64,000 nucleotides of DNA, from positions 5,952,001 through 6,016,000 of the forward strand of contig NZ_OX638201.1 of NCBI RefSeq assembly GCF_951805225.1, written 5' to 3'. This document shows positions 7,329-14,383 of the stretch, one piece after another. Origin of the DNA: an uncultured Flavobacterium sp. Lineage in GTDB: Bacteria; Bacteroidota; Bacteroidia; Flavobacteriales; Flavobacteriaceae. The first letter of the stretch is position 1, and each line of letters opens with the position of its first letter. The position numbers and the translations under genes were made by a program. The notes beneath the pieces were generated by a model. That model made no database searches. It was not told the DNA's origin and was given only the letters and a program-made list of their open reading frames with translations.

Positions 7329-8084
7329 ATGAAATTATATAAATTACTTAGTTTTTGTTTTTTATTAGCAACATTAACAAGTTGCACCTTAACCGAAAAT
7401 ATTTATGTAAACGATAACGGAACCGGAAAGTTTTCTGTAGACATGGACGGTTCGTCTTTAATGGCAATGGCTGGCGATCAATTAGGCGATCAAATGGGTG
7501 CCGATGCTAAAAAAAATATAGATTCTACTTTTACTTTCAAACAATTATTTGAAGCGAAAAAAGATAGCATTGCAAAATTATCTCCTGAAGCTCAAAAAGA
7601 ACTTAAAAAGCTGGAGAATTTTGTGGTAAACACTAAAATGAACGCTGAGAAAAAAGAGTTTTTAATGACGCTTTCAACTGATTTTAAAAATGTAAATGAG
7701 CTTCAAGATGCATTACAATCTTTGAGTGCGCTTCAGAAATTAGAAGGCGGAGCAAATAGTTCAACACCGTTGGCAAAAGGATTAGGAGATAATAACAGTA
7801 AATTAAGCTATACATACGACGGAAAGAAATTTACACGTAAAGCAGTAATCGATAAAGCAAAATTGGCGGCAAAAGCAAAGGATTCTGTGCAAGATATGTC
7901 CAAGATGATTTTTGCTTCGTCAAACTACATTATAAAATATCATTTTCCTAAACGAATCAAGAAGGTTTCAAATCCAAGTGCTTTGTTTAGCGAAGATCGA
8001 AAATCAATTACAATTCAATACCCTTTCACGGATTATATGGAGAATCCTGACAAACTCAACTTTGAAGTCGAGTTTGAAAAATAA
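7329..8084 (+). CDS. Putative lipoprotein, paralogue of the 6370-7095 protein
   Basis: A 251-aa protein with a lipoprotein signal peptide: MKLYKLLSFCFLLATLTSCT gives lipidated Cys19. The mature part starts ENIYVNDNGTGKFSVDMDGS, continues through a Lys/Glu-rich helical middle (QKELKKLENFVVN, LQDALQSLSALQK), and ends with the shared block YHFPKRIKKVSNPSALFSED and a beta-rich acidic tail. The overall order matches the preceding gene, so this is one of a tandem duplicated pair that has diverged strongly. Only five bases separate its stop from lipB, so the two are probably co-transcribed. Function unknown. Confidence 0.8.
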   Translation: MKLYKLLSFCFLLATLTSCTLTENIYVNDNGTGKFSVDMDGSSLMAMAGDQLGDQMGADAKKNIDSTFTFKQLFEAKKDSIAKLSPEAQKELKKLENFVVNTKMNAEKKEFLMTLSTDFKNVNELQDALQSLSALQKLEGGANSSTPLAKGLGDNNSKLSYTYDGKKFTRKAVIDKAKLAAKAKDSVQDMSKMIFASSNYIIKYHFPKRIKKVSNPSALFSEDRKSITIQYPFTDYMENPDKLNFEVEFEK

Positions 8085-8089
8085 TTAAA

Positions 8090-8791
8090 ATGAACAAAAA
8101 AATTCAACTTCAGGATTTAGGAAGTAAAGATTATAAATCGACCTGGGAATATCAGGAAGAACTTTTTAAGGATATAGTCGACTTAAAAATCAAAAACAGA
8201 AGAGAAGAACTTGATTTGCCAACGCCAAATTATTTGCTATTTGTAGAACATCCACATGTTTATACTTTGGGTAAAAGCGGCGATTTCGAGAACTTATTAT
8301 TAAACGAAAAGCAACTTGAAGCAAAAGGTGCGACTTTCTATAAAATCAATCGTGGCGGAGATATTACCTATCACGGACCTGGACAAATTGTAGGTTATCC
8401 GATTTTAGATTTAGAAAATTTCTTTACAGATATTCATAAATACTTACGTTTTCTAGAAGAAGCTATTATTCTGACTTTAGAAGAATACGGTTTAAAATGC
8501 GGACGTAGTGATGGTGAAACTGGCGTTTGGCTGGATGTTGGAACTCCGTTTGCACGTAAAATTTGTGCGCTTGGTGTACGTGCTTCAAGATGGGTAACTA
8601 TGCACGGATTTGCCTTGAATGTAAACGTAGATTTAGGATACTTTGATAATATTATTCCGTGTGGAATTCGCGGAAAAGGCGTTACATCTTTGCAAGTAGA
8701 ACTTGGTGTCGAAAAAGTTAACGAAGACGAAGTAAAAGCTAAAATCGTAAAACATTTGACTCAATTATTTGAGGCTGAATTTGTTTCATAA
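8090..8791 (+). CDS. lipB: Lipoyl(octanoyl) transferase
   Basis: A 233-aa cytosolic enzyme that moves octanoate from acyl carrier protein to the lipoyl domains of 2-oxoacid dehydrogenases and the glycine cleavage H protein, the first step of lipoate biosynthesis. The family signature RGGDITYHGPGQIVGYP spans about residues 88-104. The catalytic Lys157 (ARKICALGVR) and the acyl-thioester Cys191 (IIPCGIRGKGVTSL) are both present. The length is usual for the family. It starts five bases after the lipoprotein stop, suggesting an operon with a promoter at 7305. No lipA is visible nearby. Confidence 0.95.
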   Translation: MNKKIQLQDLGSKDYKSTWEYQEELFKDIVDLKIKNRREELDLPTPNYLLFVEHPHVYTLGKSGDFENLLLNEKQLEAKGATFYKINRGGDITYHGPGQIVGYPILDLENFFTDIHKYLRFLEEAIILTLEEYGLKCGRSDGETGVWLDVGTPFARKICALGVRASRWVTMHGFALNVNVDLGYFDNIIPCGIRGKGVTSLQVELGVEKVNEDEVKAKIVKHLTQLFEAEFVS

Positions 8792-8842
8792 AGCTTCTAA
8801 AATATAAAAAGTATACCAATTCGTGTGTTCACGAAAAAAACA

Positions 8843-8985
8843 TTTAACACATAGAAACATAGATTTTTCTTTATCTAAAAGAAGATGAAAAGAAACTGGT
8901 TTCTAACACATAGCTCTATGTGGATTAAAAAAAGTGAAACGCCTCCTTTTTAAGTTCTCAAAAGCTATGTTTCTATGTGTTAATA
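8843..8985. repeat. AACACATAGAAACATAG inverted repeat
   Basis: The arm at 8843-8864 (TTTAACACATAGAAACATAG) and the arm at 8964-8985 (CTATGTTTCTATGTGTTAA) are nearly perfect reverse complements about 100 bases apart. The interior (8903-8923) repeats the core as CTAACACATAGCTCTATGTG. The element fills most of the gap between lipB and the first AraC-type gene. Confidence 0.8.
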
Positions 8986-9012
8986 TAAATTACACTCAAC
9001 GAATTAAATAGT

Positions 9013-9834
9013 ATGAAAAATGCTGAAGAAAATAACAATTTTAGAATTGCTGTTCCTTCAGCATTTGAAACTGTTTTTTCTCATTTTTACTTTGCCGAAA
9101 ACAAAACGGCATTTCCGGTAACGAAAACTTTATTGCCCAGTTTTCAAACGATTCTTGTTTTTAATTTCGGAACAAAATCATCTCTAAGATCAGAGAAAAA
9201 TACGACTCTCGAAGTTGAAAAATGCATTGTTTTAGGACCTATAAAACAAGCGTTCGATTATACTTTAAAACCCAATTCAGAGATATTAGTTGCCAATTTT
9301 AAAGAAGATGCTTTTTATAGATTCTTTGGGAATGCGCTTTTAACGCATGCATTACCAATTCATCCGGATGCTTTACTTGCAGAGAATTGTTTTTCGGTTT
9401 TATGGGAAGAACTTAATCTTTTATCAGATACAAAAGAACGTGTCGATTATATCTTAGAATTTTGCAAACCTTATTTGAAAGAGCAAAATGCTTTGACAAC
9501 GCTTTTGGCGGATTTTAAAGAAGAGAATTTAAATCCGATAAAAGCAATAGCTTCACAAACAAATCAATCAGAACGGAATATTCAATTGAATCAAAAGAAG
9601 TTTTTTGGATATACCATTAAAGAAATCAATCGTTACGAAAGGTTTTTAAAAGCTGTCGAAGTTATTCAGAAAGATATACTAAATAATTCTAAAACAGATT
9701 GGCTTTCTGTCGTAGAGCAATGTGGTTATTATGATCAAAGCCAATTGATACACGATTTTAAATATTACATGAATATTTCTCCAACTAAATTCCTGAAATT
9801 CCAAAACGACATTTGCAGTTCTAAATCAGAATAG
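9013..9834 (+). CDS. AraC-family transcriptional regulator
   Basis: A 273-aa cytosolic protein. The N-terminal 155 residues resemble the beta-rich sensor domain of AraC-like proteins, with no recognised ligand motif. The C-terminal 110 residues carry a helix-turn-helix pair: first helix region NPIKAIASQTNQSERNIQLN, then DWLSVVEQCGYYDQSQLIHDFKYYMNIS ending PTKFLKF, the typical second HTH and Pro-containing closing motif. The second HTH fits the family much better than the first. Only 27 bases separate its stop from the next AraC-type gene. Target genes cannot be read from sequence; the SDR gene further downstream is a plausible target. Confidence 0.85.
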   Translation: MKNAEENNNFRIAVPSAFETVFSHFYFAENKTAFPVTKTLLPSFQTILVFNFGTKSSLRSEKNTTLEVEKCIVLGPIKQAFDYTLKPNSEILVANFKEDAFYRFFGNALLTHALPIHPDALLAENCFSVLWEELNLLSDTKERVDYILEFCKPYLKEQNALTTLLADFKEENLNPIKAIASQTNQSERNIQLNQKKFFGYTIKEINRYERFLKAVEVIQKDILNNSKTDWLSVVEQCGYYDQSQLIHDFKYYMNISPTKFLKFQNDICSSKSE

Positions 9835-9849
9835 ATTATTTGAATTTTG

Positions 9850-9857
9850 TAACTTTG
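9850..9857 (+). promoter_or_regulatory. -7-like element overlapping the second AraC gene start
   Basis: TAACTTTG is a full TAnnTTTG match but ends only four bases before the annotated ATG at 9862. If real, transcription would begin at or inside the coding region. Either it is a chance match, the mRNA is leaderless, or translation begins at the next ATG (9913). Confidence 0.3.
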
Positions 9858-9861
9858 TAAA

Positions 9862-10761
9862 ATGGAAAAATTAGAAAGTATTGAAGATTTTTATCTTAAT
9901 AAAGCACTTTTTATGCCCGATAACCTAAAAAAGGAGATTGGACATTTTAATGTTTTTGTATTGGATGATTTTATGGGTTGCAGTGCAAAACCTATTCCGT
10001 ATAGCCGAAAAGATTATTTTAAGATAAGTTTGATCATCGGAAAGAACAAAGTGCATTATGCTGATAAAGTTGTAGAGATTGAAAAACAGGCACTTTTCTT
10101 CGCCAATCCACAAATACCTTATAATTGGGAACAATTAGAAGAACAGCAATCCGGCTTTTTTTGTGTGTTTACCGAAGCTTTTTTTCATCAGTTTGGCAAT
10201 TTAAAGGAATATCCGGTTTTTAAACCAAACGGATTTCCTGTTTTTGCAATTGATGATGAACAAGTAGAAAGAATAAAAGGTATTTTTAAGCAAATGATAA
10301 CAGAAATAAATTCTGATTATACTTATAAATATGATGTTCTGCGAAATTTAGTTTTTGACTTGATTCACAGTGCAATGAAAATGCAGCCGGCTAATATTTC
10401 TGTTACTCAGCATTCTAATGCTTCAAGCAGAATCTCTTCTTTGTTTCTGGAATTACTGGAAAGACAATTTCCTATTGAAAATTCAAGACAGCGTTTCGGA
10501 TTACGTTCTGCGGCAGATTTTGCAGATCAATTAACTATTCATGTCAATCACCTTAATAGAGCTCTGAAAGAAACGACTCAAAAAACAACTTCGGAGATTA
10601 TTGCCGAACGCATTTTGCAGGAAGCAAAAATACTTTTAAAACACACCGATTGGAATATCTCAGAAATCGCATATAGTTTGGGATTTGAAGAGCCAACACA
10701 TTTCAATAACTTTTTCAAGAAAAATATTCAAATTACGCCACGACAATTTAGAACTGTTTGA
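9862..10761 (+). CDS. AraC-family transcriptional regulator
   Basis: A 299-aa regulator. Residues 1-170 form a cupin-like AraC sensor domain (PYSRKDYFKISLIIG, VEIEKQALFFANPQIPYNWE). The C-terminal part has a standard two-HTH AraC domain: ADFADQLTIHVNHLNRALKE, then TDWNISEIAYSLGFEEPTHF and NNFFKKNIQITPRQFR, matching the family consensus well. The start is not certain: a promoter-like box ends four bases before this ATG, and Met18 at 9913 is an alternative. It lies upstream of an SDR dehydrogenase in the same orientation with an 84-base gap carrying a promoter at 10814, so it may control that gene; this arrangement is common for flavobacterial AraC regulators, but the link here is inference. 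Confidence 0.88.
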   Translation: MEKLESIEDFYLNKALFMPDNLKKEIGHFNVFVLDDFMGCSAKPIPYSRKDYFKISLIIGKNKVHYADKVVEIEKQALFFANPQIPYNWEQLEEQQSGFFCVFTEAFFHQFGNLKEYPVFKPNGFPVFAIDDEQVERIKGIFKQMITEINSDYTYKYDVLRNLVFDLIHSAMKMQPANISVTQHSNASSRISSLFLELLERQFPIENSRQRFGLRSAADFADQLTIHVNHLNRALKETTQKTTSEIIAERILQEAKILLKHTDWNISEIAYSLGFEEPTHFNNFFKKNIQITPRQFRTV

Positions 10762-10813
10762 TTTTTGTAATTTATGGTTTGAATCTCGTTAGCCCTAAAG
10801 TCAACTGGCGACT

Positions 10814-10821
10814 TACTTTTG
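10814..10821 (+). promoter_or_regulatory. -7 promoter element for the SDR gene
   Basis: TACTTTTG fits TAnnTTTG and ends 24 bases before the ATG at 10846. Confidence 0.55.
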
Positions 10822-10845
10822 TATCCTAATTAAAACACTATTAAA

Positions 10846-11685
10846 ATGGATACAAATAAAGTATGGTTCGTAACTGGAGCCTCAAAAGGTTTAGGATTAA
10901 CTTTGGTTAAAAAATTATTGGCAAACGGATATAAAGTTGCCGCAACTTCGAGAGATGTAAACGCTTTAATTACTGAAATTGGTAAAACATCAGATCAGTT
11001 TTTGCCAATTGCAATGGATATTGTTACTGAAAGCAGTGTTCAGGAAGCTGTTCAAAATACAATCAATCATTTTAAAACGATTGATGTGGTGGTAAATAAT
11101 GCTGGTTATGGACAAATTGGGACTTTGGAAGAGCTTTCAGACGAAGAATCAAGACGTAATTTTGATGTAAATGTATTTGGTTTACTGAATGTGATTCGAA
11201 ATACAATGCCTCATTTCAGAGTAAACAGATCAGGACATTTCTTTAATATTTCGTCAATTGGCGGATATCATGGAGGTTTTCCGGGTTGGGGAATTTATTG
11301 TTCGACAAAATTTGCTGTTTCTGGTTTGACAGAAGGTTTGCAGGCAGAAGCTAAAGCTTTTGGAGTAAATGTGACTTTGGTTTATCCTGGATATTTTAGA
11401 ACAAGCTTTTTGTCTGAAGGTTCGATGGGATTGCCTAAAAATCCAATTGCGGATTATGAAGAAGCACGTCAATCTGTTTTGGCGCATCAAAATGAAATTA
11501 ACGGAAATCAACCCGGAGATCCTGAAAAAGCGGTTGAAGCTTTAATTAAAATTAGCAATGAAAAAAATCCGCCGCTTCATTTATTTTTAGGACAAGATGC
11601 CTACGATATGGCAAATAGTAAAATAGAAATTGTGAAAACAGATTTGGCAAACTGGAAAGATTTGACAACTTCTACTTCTTATTAA
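10846..11685 (+). CDS. Short-chain dehydrogenase/reductase
   Basis: A 279-aa NAD(P)-dependent oxidoreductase of the classical SDR family. The cofactor motif TGASKGLG is at residues 10-17 and the NNAG motif at 84-87. The catalytic Ser137, Tyr151 and Lys155 lie in ISSIGG and YCSTK. Basic residues after the first beta strand (Ser-Arg at 35-36) favour NADP. The C-terminal region (PGYFRTSF and LALIKI-like ending) resembles members that are often linked to AraC regulators in environmental bacteria. The substrate cannot be inferred. It is followed by a palindromic repeat (11699-11729) that can terminate transcription. Confidence 0.88.
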   Translation: MDTNKVWFVTGASKGLGLTLVKKLLANGYKVAATSRDVNALITEIGKTSDQFLPIAMDIVTESSVQEAVQNTINHFKTIDVVVNNAGYGQIGTLEELSDEESRRNFDVNVFGLLNVIRNTMPHFRVNRSGHFFNISSIGGYHGGFPGWGIYCSTKFAVSGLTEGLQAEAKAFGVNVTLVYPGYFRTSFLSEGSMGLPKNPIADYEEARQSVLAHQNEINGNQPGDPEKAVEALIKISNEKNPPLHLFLGQDAYDMANSKIEIVKTDLANWKDLTTSTSY

Positions 11686-11698
11686 TCATCGTAATTAA

Positions 11699-11729
11699 GC
11701 CCGACAGGTTTTAAAAACCTGTCGGGTTT
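11699..11729. repeat. CCCGACAGG palindromic intergenic repeat, copy 3
   Basis: GCCCGACAGG and CCTGTCGGG arms around an A/T centre, 13 bases after the SDR stop codon. Same family as 3518-3550 and 4197-4228. Confidence 0.85.
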
Positions 11730-11781
11730 GCTGTTTACTACGGATTTCGTTTTCTTACAATTCTTCTCGAAGCTTGCATTC

Positions 11782-11789
11782 TACATTTG
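11782..11789 (+). promoter_or_regulatory. -7 promoter element for the NAD(P)H oxidoreductase
   Basis: TACATTTG fits TAnnTTTG and ends 28 bases before the ATG at 11818. It lies inside the longer open frame that starts at 11728, which supports the later start. Confidence 0.55.
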
Positions 11790-11817
11790 TCATGTTCAAT
11801 CTTTAAAAATAGAAAAC

Positions 11818-12411
11818 ATGAAAAATTTAATTATTTATGCGCATCCAAATTCAGCAAGTTTAAATCACTTCTTCAAACAAACTGTTGTTGAAAGTTTAGA
11901 AAAAAAAGGAGAAGAAGTTATCGTTCGTGATTTGAATGAAATCAATTTTAATCCAGTTTTATCTCTGGAAGATATGCATGGGCAAAGAATGGGAAAAGTC
12001 GCAGACGAGATAAAAACAGAACAGGATTTTATCACTTGGGCAGATCAGCTTATTTTTATTTATCCGATTTGGTGGACGGGAATGCCGGCGATTATGAAAG
12101 GTTTTATTGATCGTGTTTTTAGTTATGGATTTGCTTATCGATACGATCAGGGTATTCAAAAAGGATTGTTAACAGGAAAGAAAGCGATAATCATCAATTC
12201 GCATGGAAAATCGAATGCAGAATATGAAGCAATGGGAATGGATAAAGCACTGGAATTAACCTCTGACACTGGAATTTTTACTTATTGCGGATTGGAAATT
12301 CAGAAGCATTTTTATTTTGATAAAGCAGACAGAGCTTCTGCAGAAAGTATTGAAGATTGGGAAAACCAGATTAAAATGACTTTTAAATTCACAGACGAAA
12401 TTTTGAATTGA
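11818..12411 (+). CDS. NAD(P)H oxidoreductase, flavodoxin-like fold (quinone reductase family)
   Basis: A 197-aa flavoprotein of the Flavodoxin_2 / NAD(P)H dehydrogenase (quinone) family (KefF/MdaB-like), which reduces quinones or other electrophiles with two electrons. The N-terminal FMN or FAD phosphate loop is YAHPNSASLNHFF. The region DQLIFIYPIWWTGMPAIMKG followed by FIDRVFSYGFAY is the family hallmark. The ATG at 11818 is chosen because it starts the first beta strand (MKNLIIYAHP) and follows a promoter box. It sits between an SDR gene and a secreted NTF2-like gene, and could act in the same redox detoxification context, but each has its own promoter-like box. Confidence 0.88.
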   Translation: MKNLIIYAHPNSASLNHFFKQTVVESLEKKGEEVIVRDLNEINFNPVLSLEDMHGQRMGKVADEIKTEQDFITWADQLIFIYPIWWTGMPAIMKGFIDRVFSYGFAYRYDQGIQKGLLTGKKAIIINSHGKSNAEYEAMGMDKALELTSDTGIFTYCGLEIQKHFYFDKADRASAESIEDWENQIKMTFKFTDEILN

Positions 12412-12446
12412 TAGTAATTACGGTAGTTTTTCTGATGTTTTTGTGC

Positions 12447-12454
12447 TAAATTTG
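12447..12454 (+). promoter_or_regulatory. -7 promoter element for the NTF2-like gene
   Basis: TAAATTTG fits TAnnTTTG and lies 47 bases before the ATG at 12502. Confidence 0.55.
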
Positions 12455-12501
12455 GTTTTATACTTAAATAAAAGCTTTAACCAATTCTAATTTCAATACT
12501 T

Positions 12502-13353
12502 ATGAGAAAAATCTACTTTCTATGCTTCCTTTTTATGCTTAATGGTCTTTTTGCTCAAAAGAAAGATAAATTAAATCCAATCGCAGTTTATGAAAAAGTA
12601 TGGCAGGAGCGCAATAGCGATGCCCGATTAAAATTGATAAAAACAATTTGGCTGGATGACAGTACTTTTGAAGATCCATCGGCATCTATCAAAGGATCGG
12701 TTGCACTAAATAATGTTATAAATGAGTTTTATAAAAAATATCCTGATGCAGTATTAACTTCAGATAAAAAAGTTGTAAAAGACAATTATGTAAGTTGGGG
12801 CTGGAAGATTTTAGACTCAAAAAACATGCTTATAATGGGCGGTCGTGATTTTGCGAGATTAAACGGGAAAGGCCAAGTGAGTAAAATTATAAGTTTTTGG
12901 GATTCAGAAGTTACATTGTCTGAGGCGGAAATTTTGAAAAATTTGGAAACAGATAATTTTAAAGTTGTAGCACAATATTTTGAAGGTCTTTTTAAAACCA
13001 GAAATCTAACTTCAATTTCGGCTTTAGTAGAAGAAGGAGCAGTTTACAGTCAAGCTGAAGGATTGCCTTATGGCGGAACTTATAGAGGTTTTAGTGAATG
13101 GACAAAAATGTATGCAAAATCAAGTGAATTTTTTGATTTGGAAATAGAAAAAGAACCAGTTTATTTTAGTGATGCTACTAAAAATGAAGTAATTATTTAT
13201 TTCACCATAAAATGTAAAGCAAAGAAATCAGGTAAATTCCTTTCAATGCCAATTTCTGAGCATTTCGATTTAAAAAACGGAAAAATTACAGCAATCAGAC
13301 CTTTCTATTTTGATACAAAACAATTTGCTGAATTCTTAAAAAGTAAAAAATAA
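12502..13353 (+). CDS. Secreted protein with two NTF2/SnoaL-like domains
   Basis: A 283-aa protein with a signal peptide (MRKIYFLCFLFMLNGLFAQ). Two successive NTF2-like cones can be read. The first, about residues 28-140, has YEKVWQERNSDARLKLI, then FEDPSASIKG and the strand VSWGWKILDSKN. The second, about 155-280, has VAQYFEGLFKTRNLTSI, then YSQAEGLPYGGTYRGFSEW and ending FDLKNGKITAIRPFYFD. The recurring pattern is a helix, a small Gly-rich turn and long antiparallel strands ending in an Asp- or Phe-rich edge. No catalytic dyad is certain. It is probably periplasmic; function unknown. The adjoining perfect palindrome at 13400-13443 terminates it. Confidence 0.75.
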   Translation: MRKIYFLCFLFMLNGLFAQKKDKLNPIAVYEKVWQERNSDARLKLIKTIWLDDSTFEDPSASIKGSVALNNVINEFYKKYPDAVLTSDKKVVKDNYVSWGWKILDSKNMLIMGGRDFARLNGKGQVSKIISFWDSEVTLSEAEILKNLETDNFKVVAQYFEGLFKTRNLTSISALVEEGAVYSQAEGLPYGGTYRGFSEWTKMYAKSSEFFDLEIEKEPVYFSDATKNEVIIYFTIKCKAKKSGKFLSMPISEHFDLKNGKITAIRPFYFDTKQFAEFLKSKK

Positions 13354-13399
13354 GATTGCAATTGAAAGGATTTTAGATAATCGAATATTAAGAGAAATA

Positions 13400-13443
13400 T
13401 AAAAAGAGAAAGGCTTATCAAATTTGATAAGCCTTTCTCTTTT
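13400..13443. terminator. 44-bp perfect palindrome, bidirectional terminator
   Basis: Every one of 22 base pairs matches around the centre at 13421/13422; the arms are A/G-rich, ending in A-run and T-run. It lies between the convergent NTF2-like gene and rnhB and would terminate both. Confidence 0.85.
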
Positions 13444-13446
13444 TGT

Positions 13447-14106
13447 TTAAAAATCAAATTCTAATTGATCCGGCAAAAGCCTGAAACTCATTCGGTGGTA
13501 TTTTGTTGGACCATATTTTTTAATAGCTTCACGATGTTCTTTTGTGGGATAACCTTTGTTTTTTTTCCAGTTATACATTGGGAATTCTTCGTGGATTTGA
13601 TCCATATATTCATCTCGATATGTCTTTGCGAGAACAGATGCGGCAGCAATACTCAAAAACTTGGCATCGCCTTTTATGATACTTTGGTTGGGAATGGATT
13701 TTAATAGTTCTATTTCGGCTGTAGAAAATTGTTTACCTGTCGTGTTTTTTAAACCTAATTTTGCGTTTAAAGAACGATTTCCATCCACAATAATATATTC
13801 AGGAACCTGATTTAATTTTAAAATACATTCCTGCATTCCTTTCATCGAAGCATTTAGGATGTTTATTTCATCAATTTCGGCAGGAAATAAATGTGTCACG
13901 GCAAAACAAACTGCTTGTTCTTCAAGAATTGGTTTTAAAGAAGCTCTTATTTTCTCGGACAATTGTTTACTGTCATTTAAAATTTCATGCTCAAAATCAG
14001 CTGGTAAAATTATTGCGGCGGCAGTCACAGGTCCGGCCAAACAACCACGACCAGCTTCATCAGTTCCAGTTTCTAAAACAAATCCCGAGTAATTTTTTGC
14101 AAGCAT
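13447..14106 (-). CDS. rnhB: Ribonuclease HII
   Basis: A 219-aa enzyme (226 aa if translation begins at 14127) that cleaves the RNA strand of RNA-DNA hybrids and single ribonucleotides in DNA. The family signature TGTDEAGRGCLAGPV is near the N-terminus, with catalytic Asp16 and Glu17. A further acidic site is YIIVDGNRSL (about residue 110), and later SIAAASVLAKTYRDEYM. The C-terminus ends YHRMSFRL, typical. Length is normal. The start at 14106 (MLAKNYSGF) fits related proteins, but the upstream ATG cannot be excluded. Convergent with the NTF2-like gene. Confidence 0.93.
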   Translation of the reverse strand: MLAKNYSGFVLETGTDEAGRGCLAGPVTAAAIILPADFEHEILNDSKQLSEKIRASLKPILEEQAVCFAVTHLFPAEIDEINILNASMKGMQECILKLNQVPEYIIVDGNRSLNAKLGLKNTTGKQFSTAEIELLKSIPNQSIIKGDAKFLSIAAASVLAKTYRDEYMDQIHEEFPMYNWKKNKGYPTKEHREAIKKYGPTKYHRMSFRLLPDQLEFDF

Positions 14107-14333
14107 TTTCCAAATTTTAAAAGGCAAATATTAGATTTTTTTTCTAAAAAACAGAAGTAGAAGTAAATGAAAATTCCTAAAAACGAAAAGAAATCTAAAT
14201 CTGCCATTCGGACAAAATGAATTATAATTTTTGATTACTATTTAAAACTACCGAAGATACGGGGCAGTTTTTTTATATTCTAATTTGAAATTCTCACAAT
14301 ACTAAAAGTATTTTTTTATACGTTTTTATCTTT

Positions 14334-14341
14334 TACCTTTG
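14334..14341 (+). promoter_or_regulatory. -7 promoter element for the porin gene
   Basis: TACCTTTG fits TAnnTTTG and ends 42 bases before the ATG at 14384. Confidence 0.55.
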
Positions 14342-14383
14342 CTTGACAAATTTTGTCGAAATAATTACATATAAAGCCATCAA

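Noticed and set aside
11728..11817. N-terminal extension of the NAD(P)H oxidoreductase
   Set aside because: It spans the -7 element at 11782-11789 and has no family match; the first beta strand begins at 11818.
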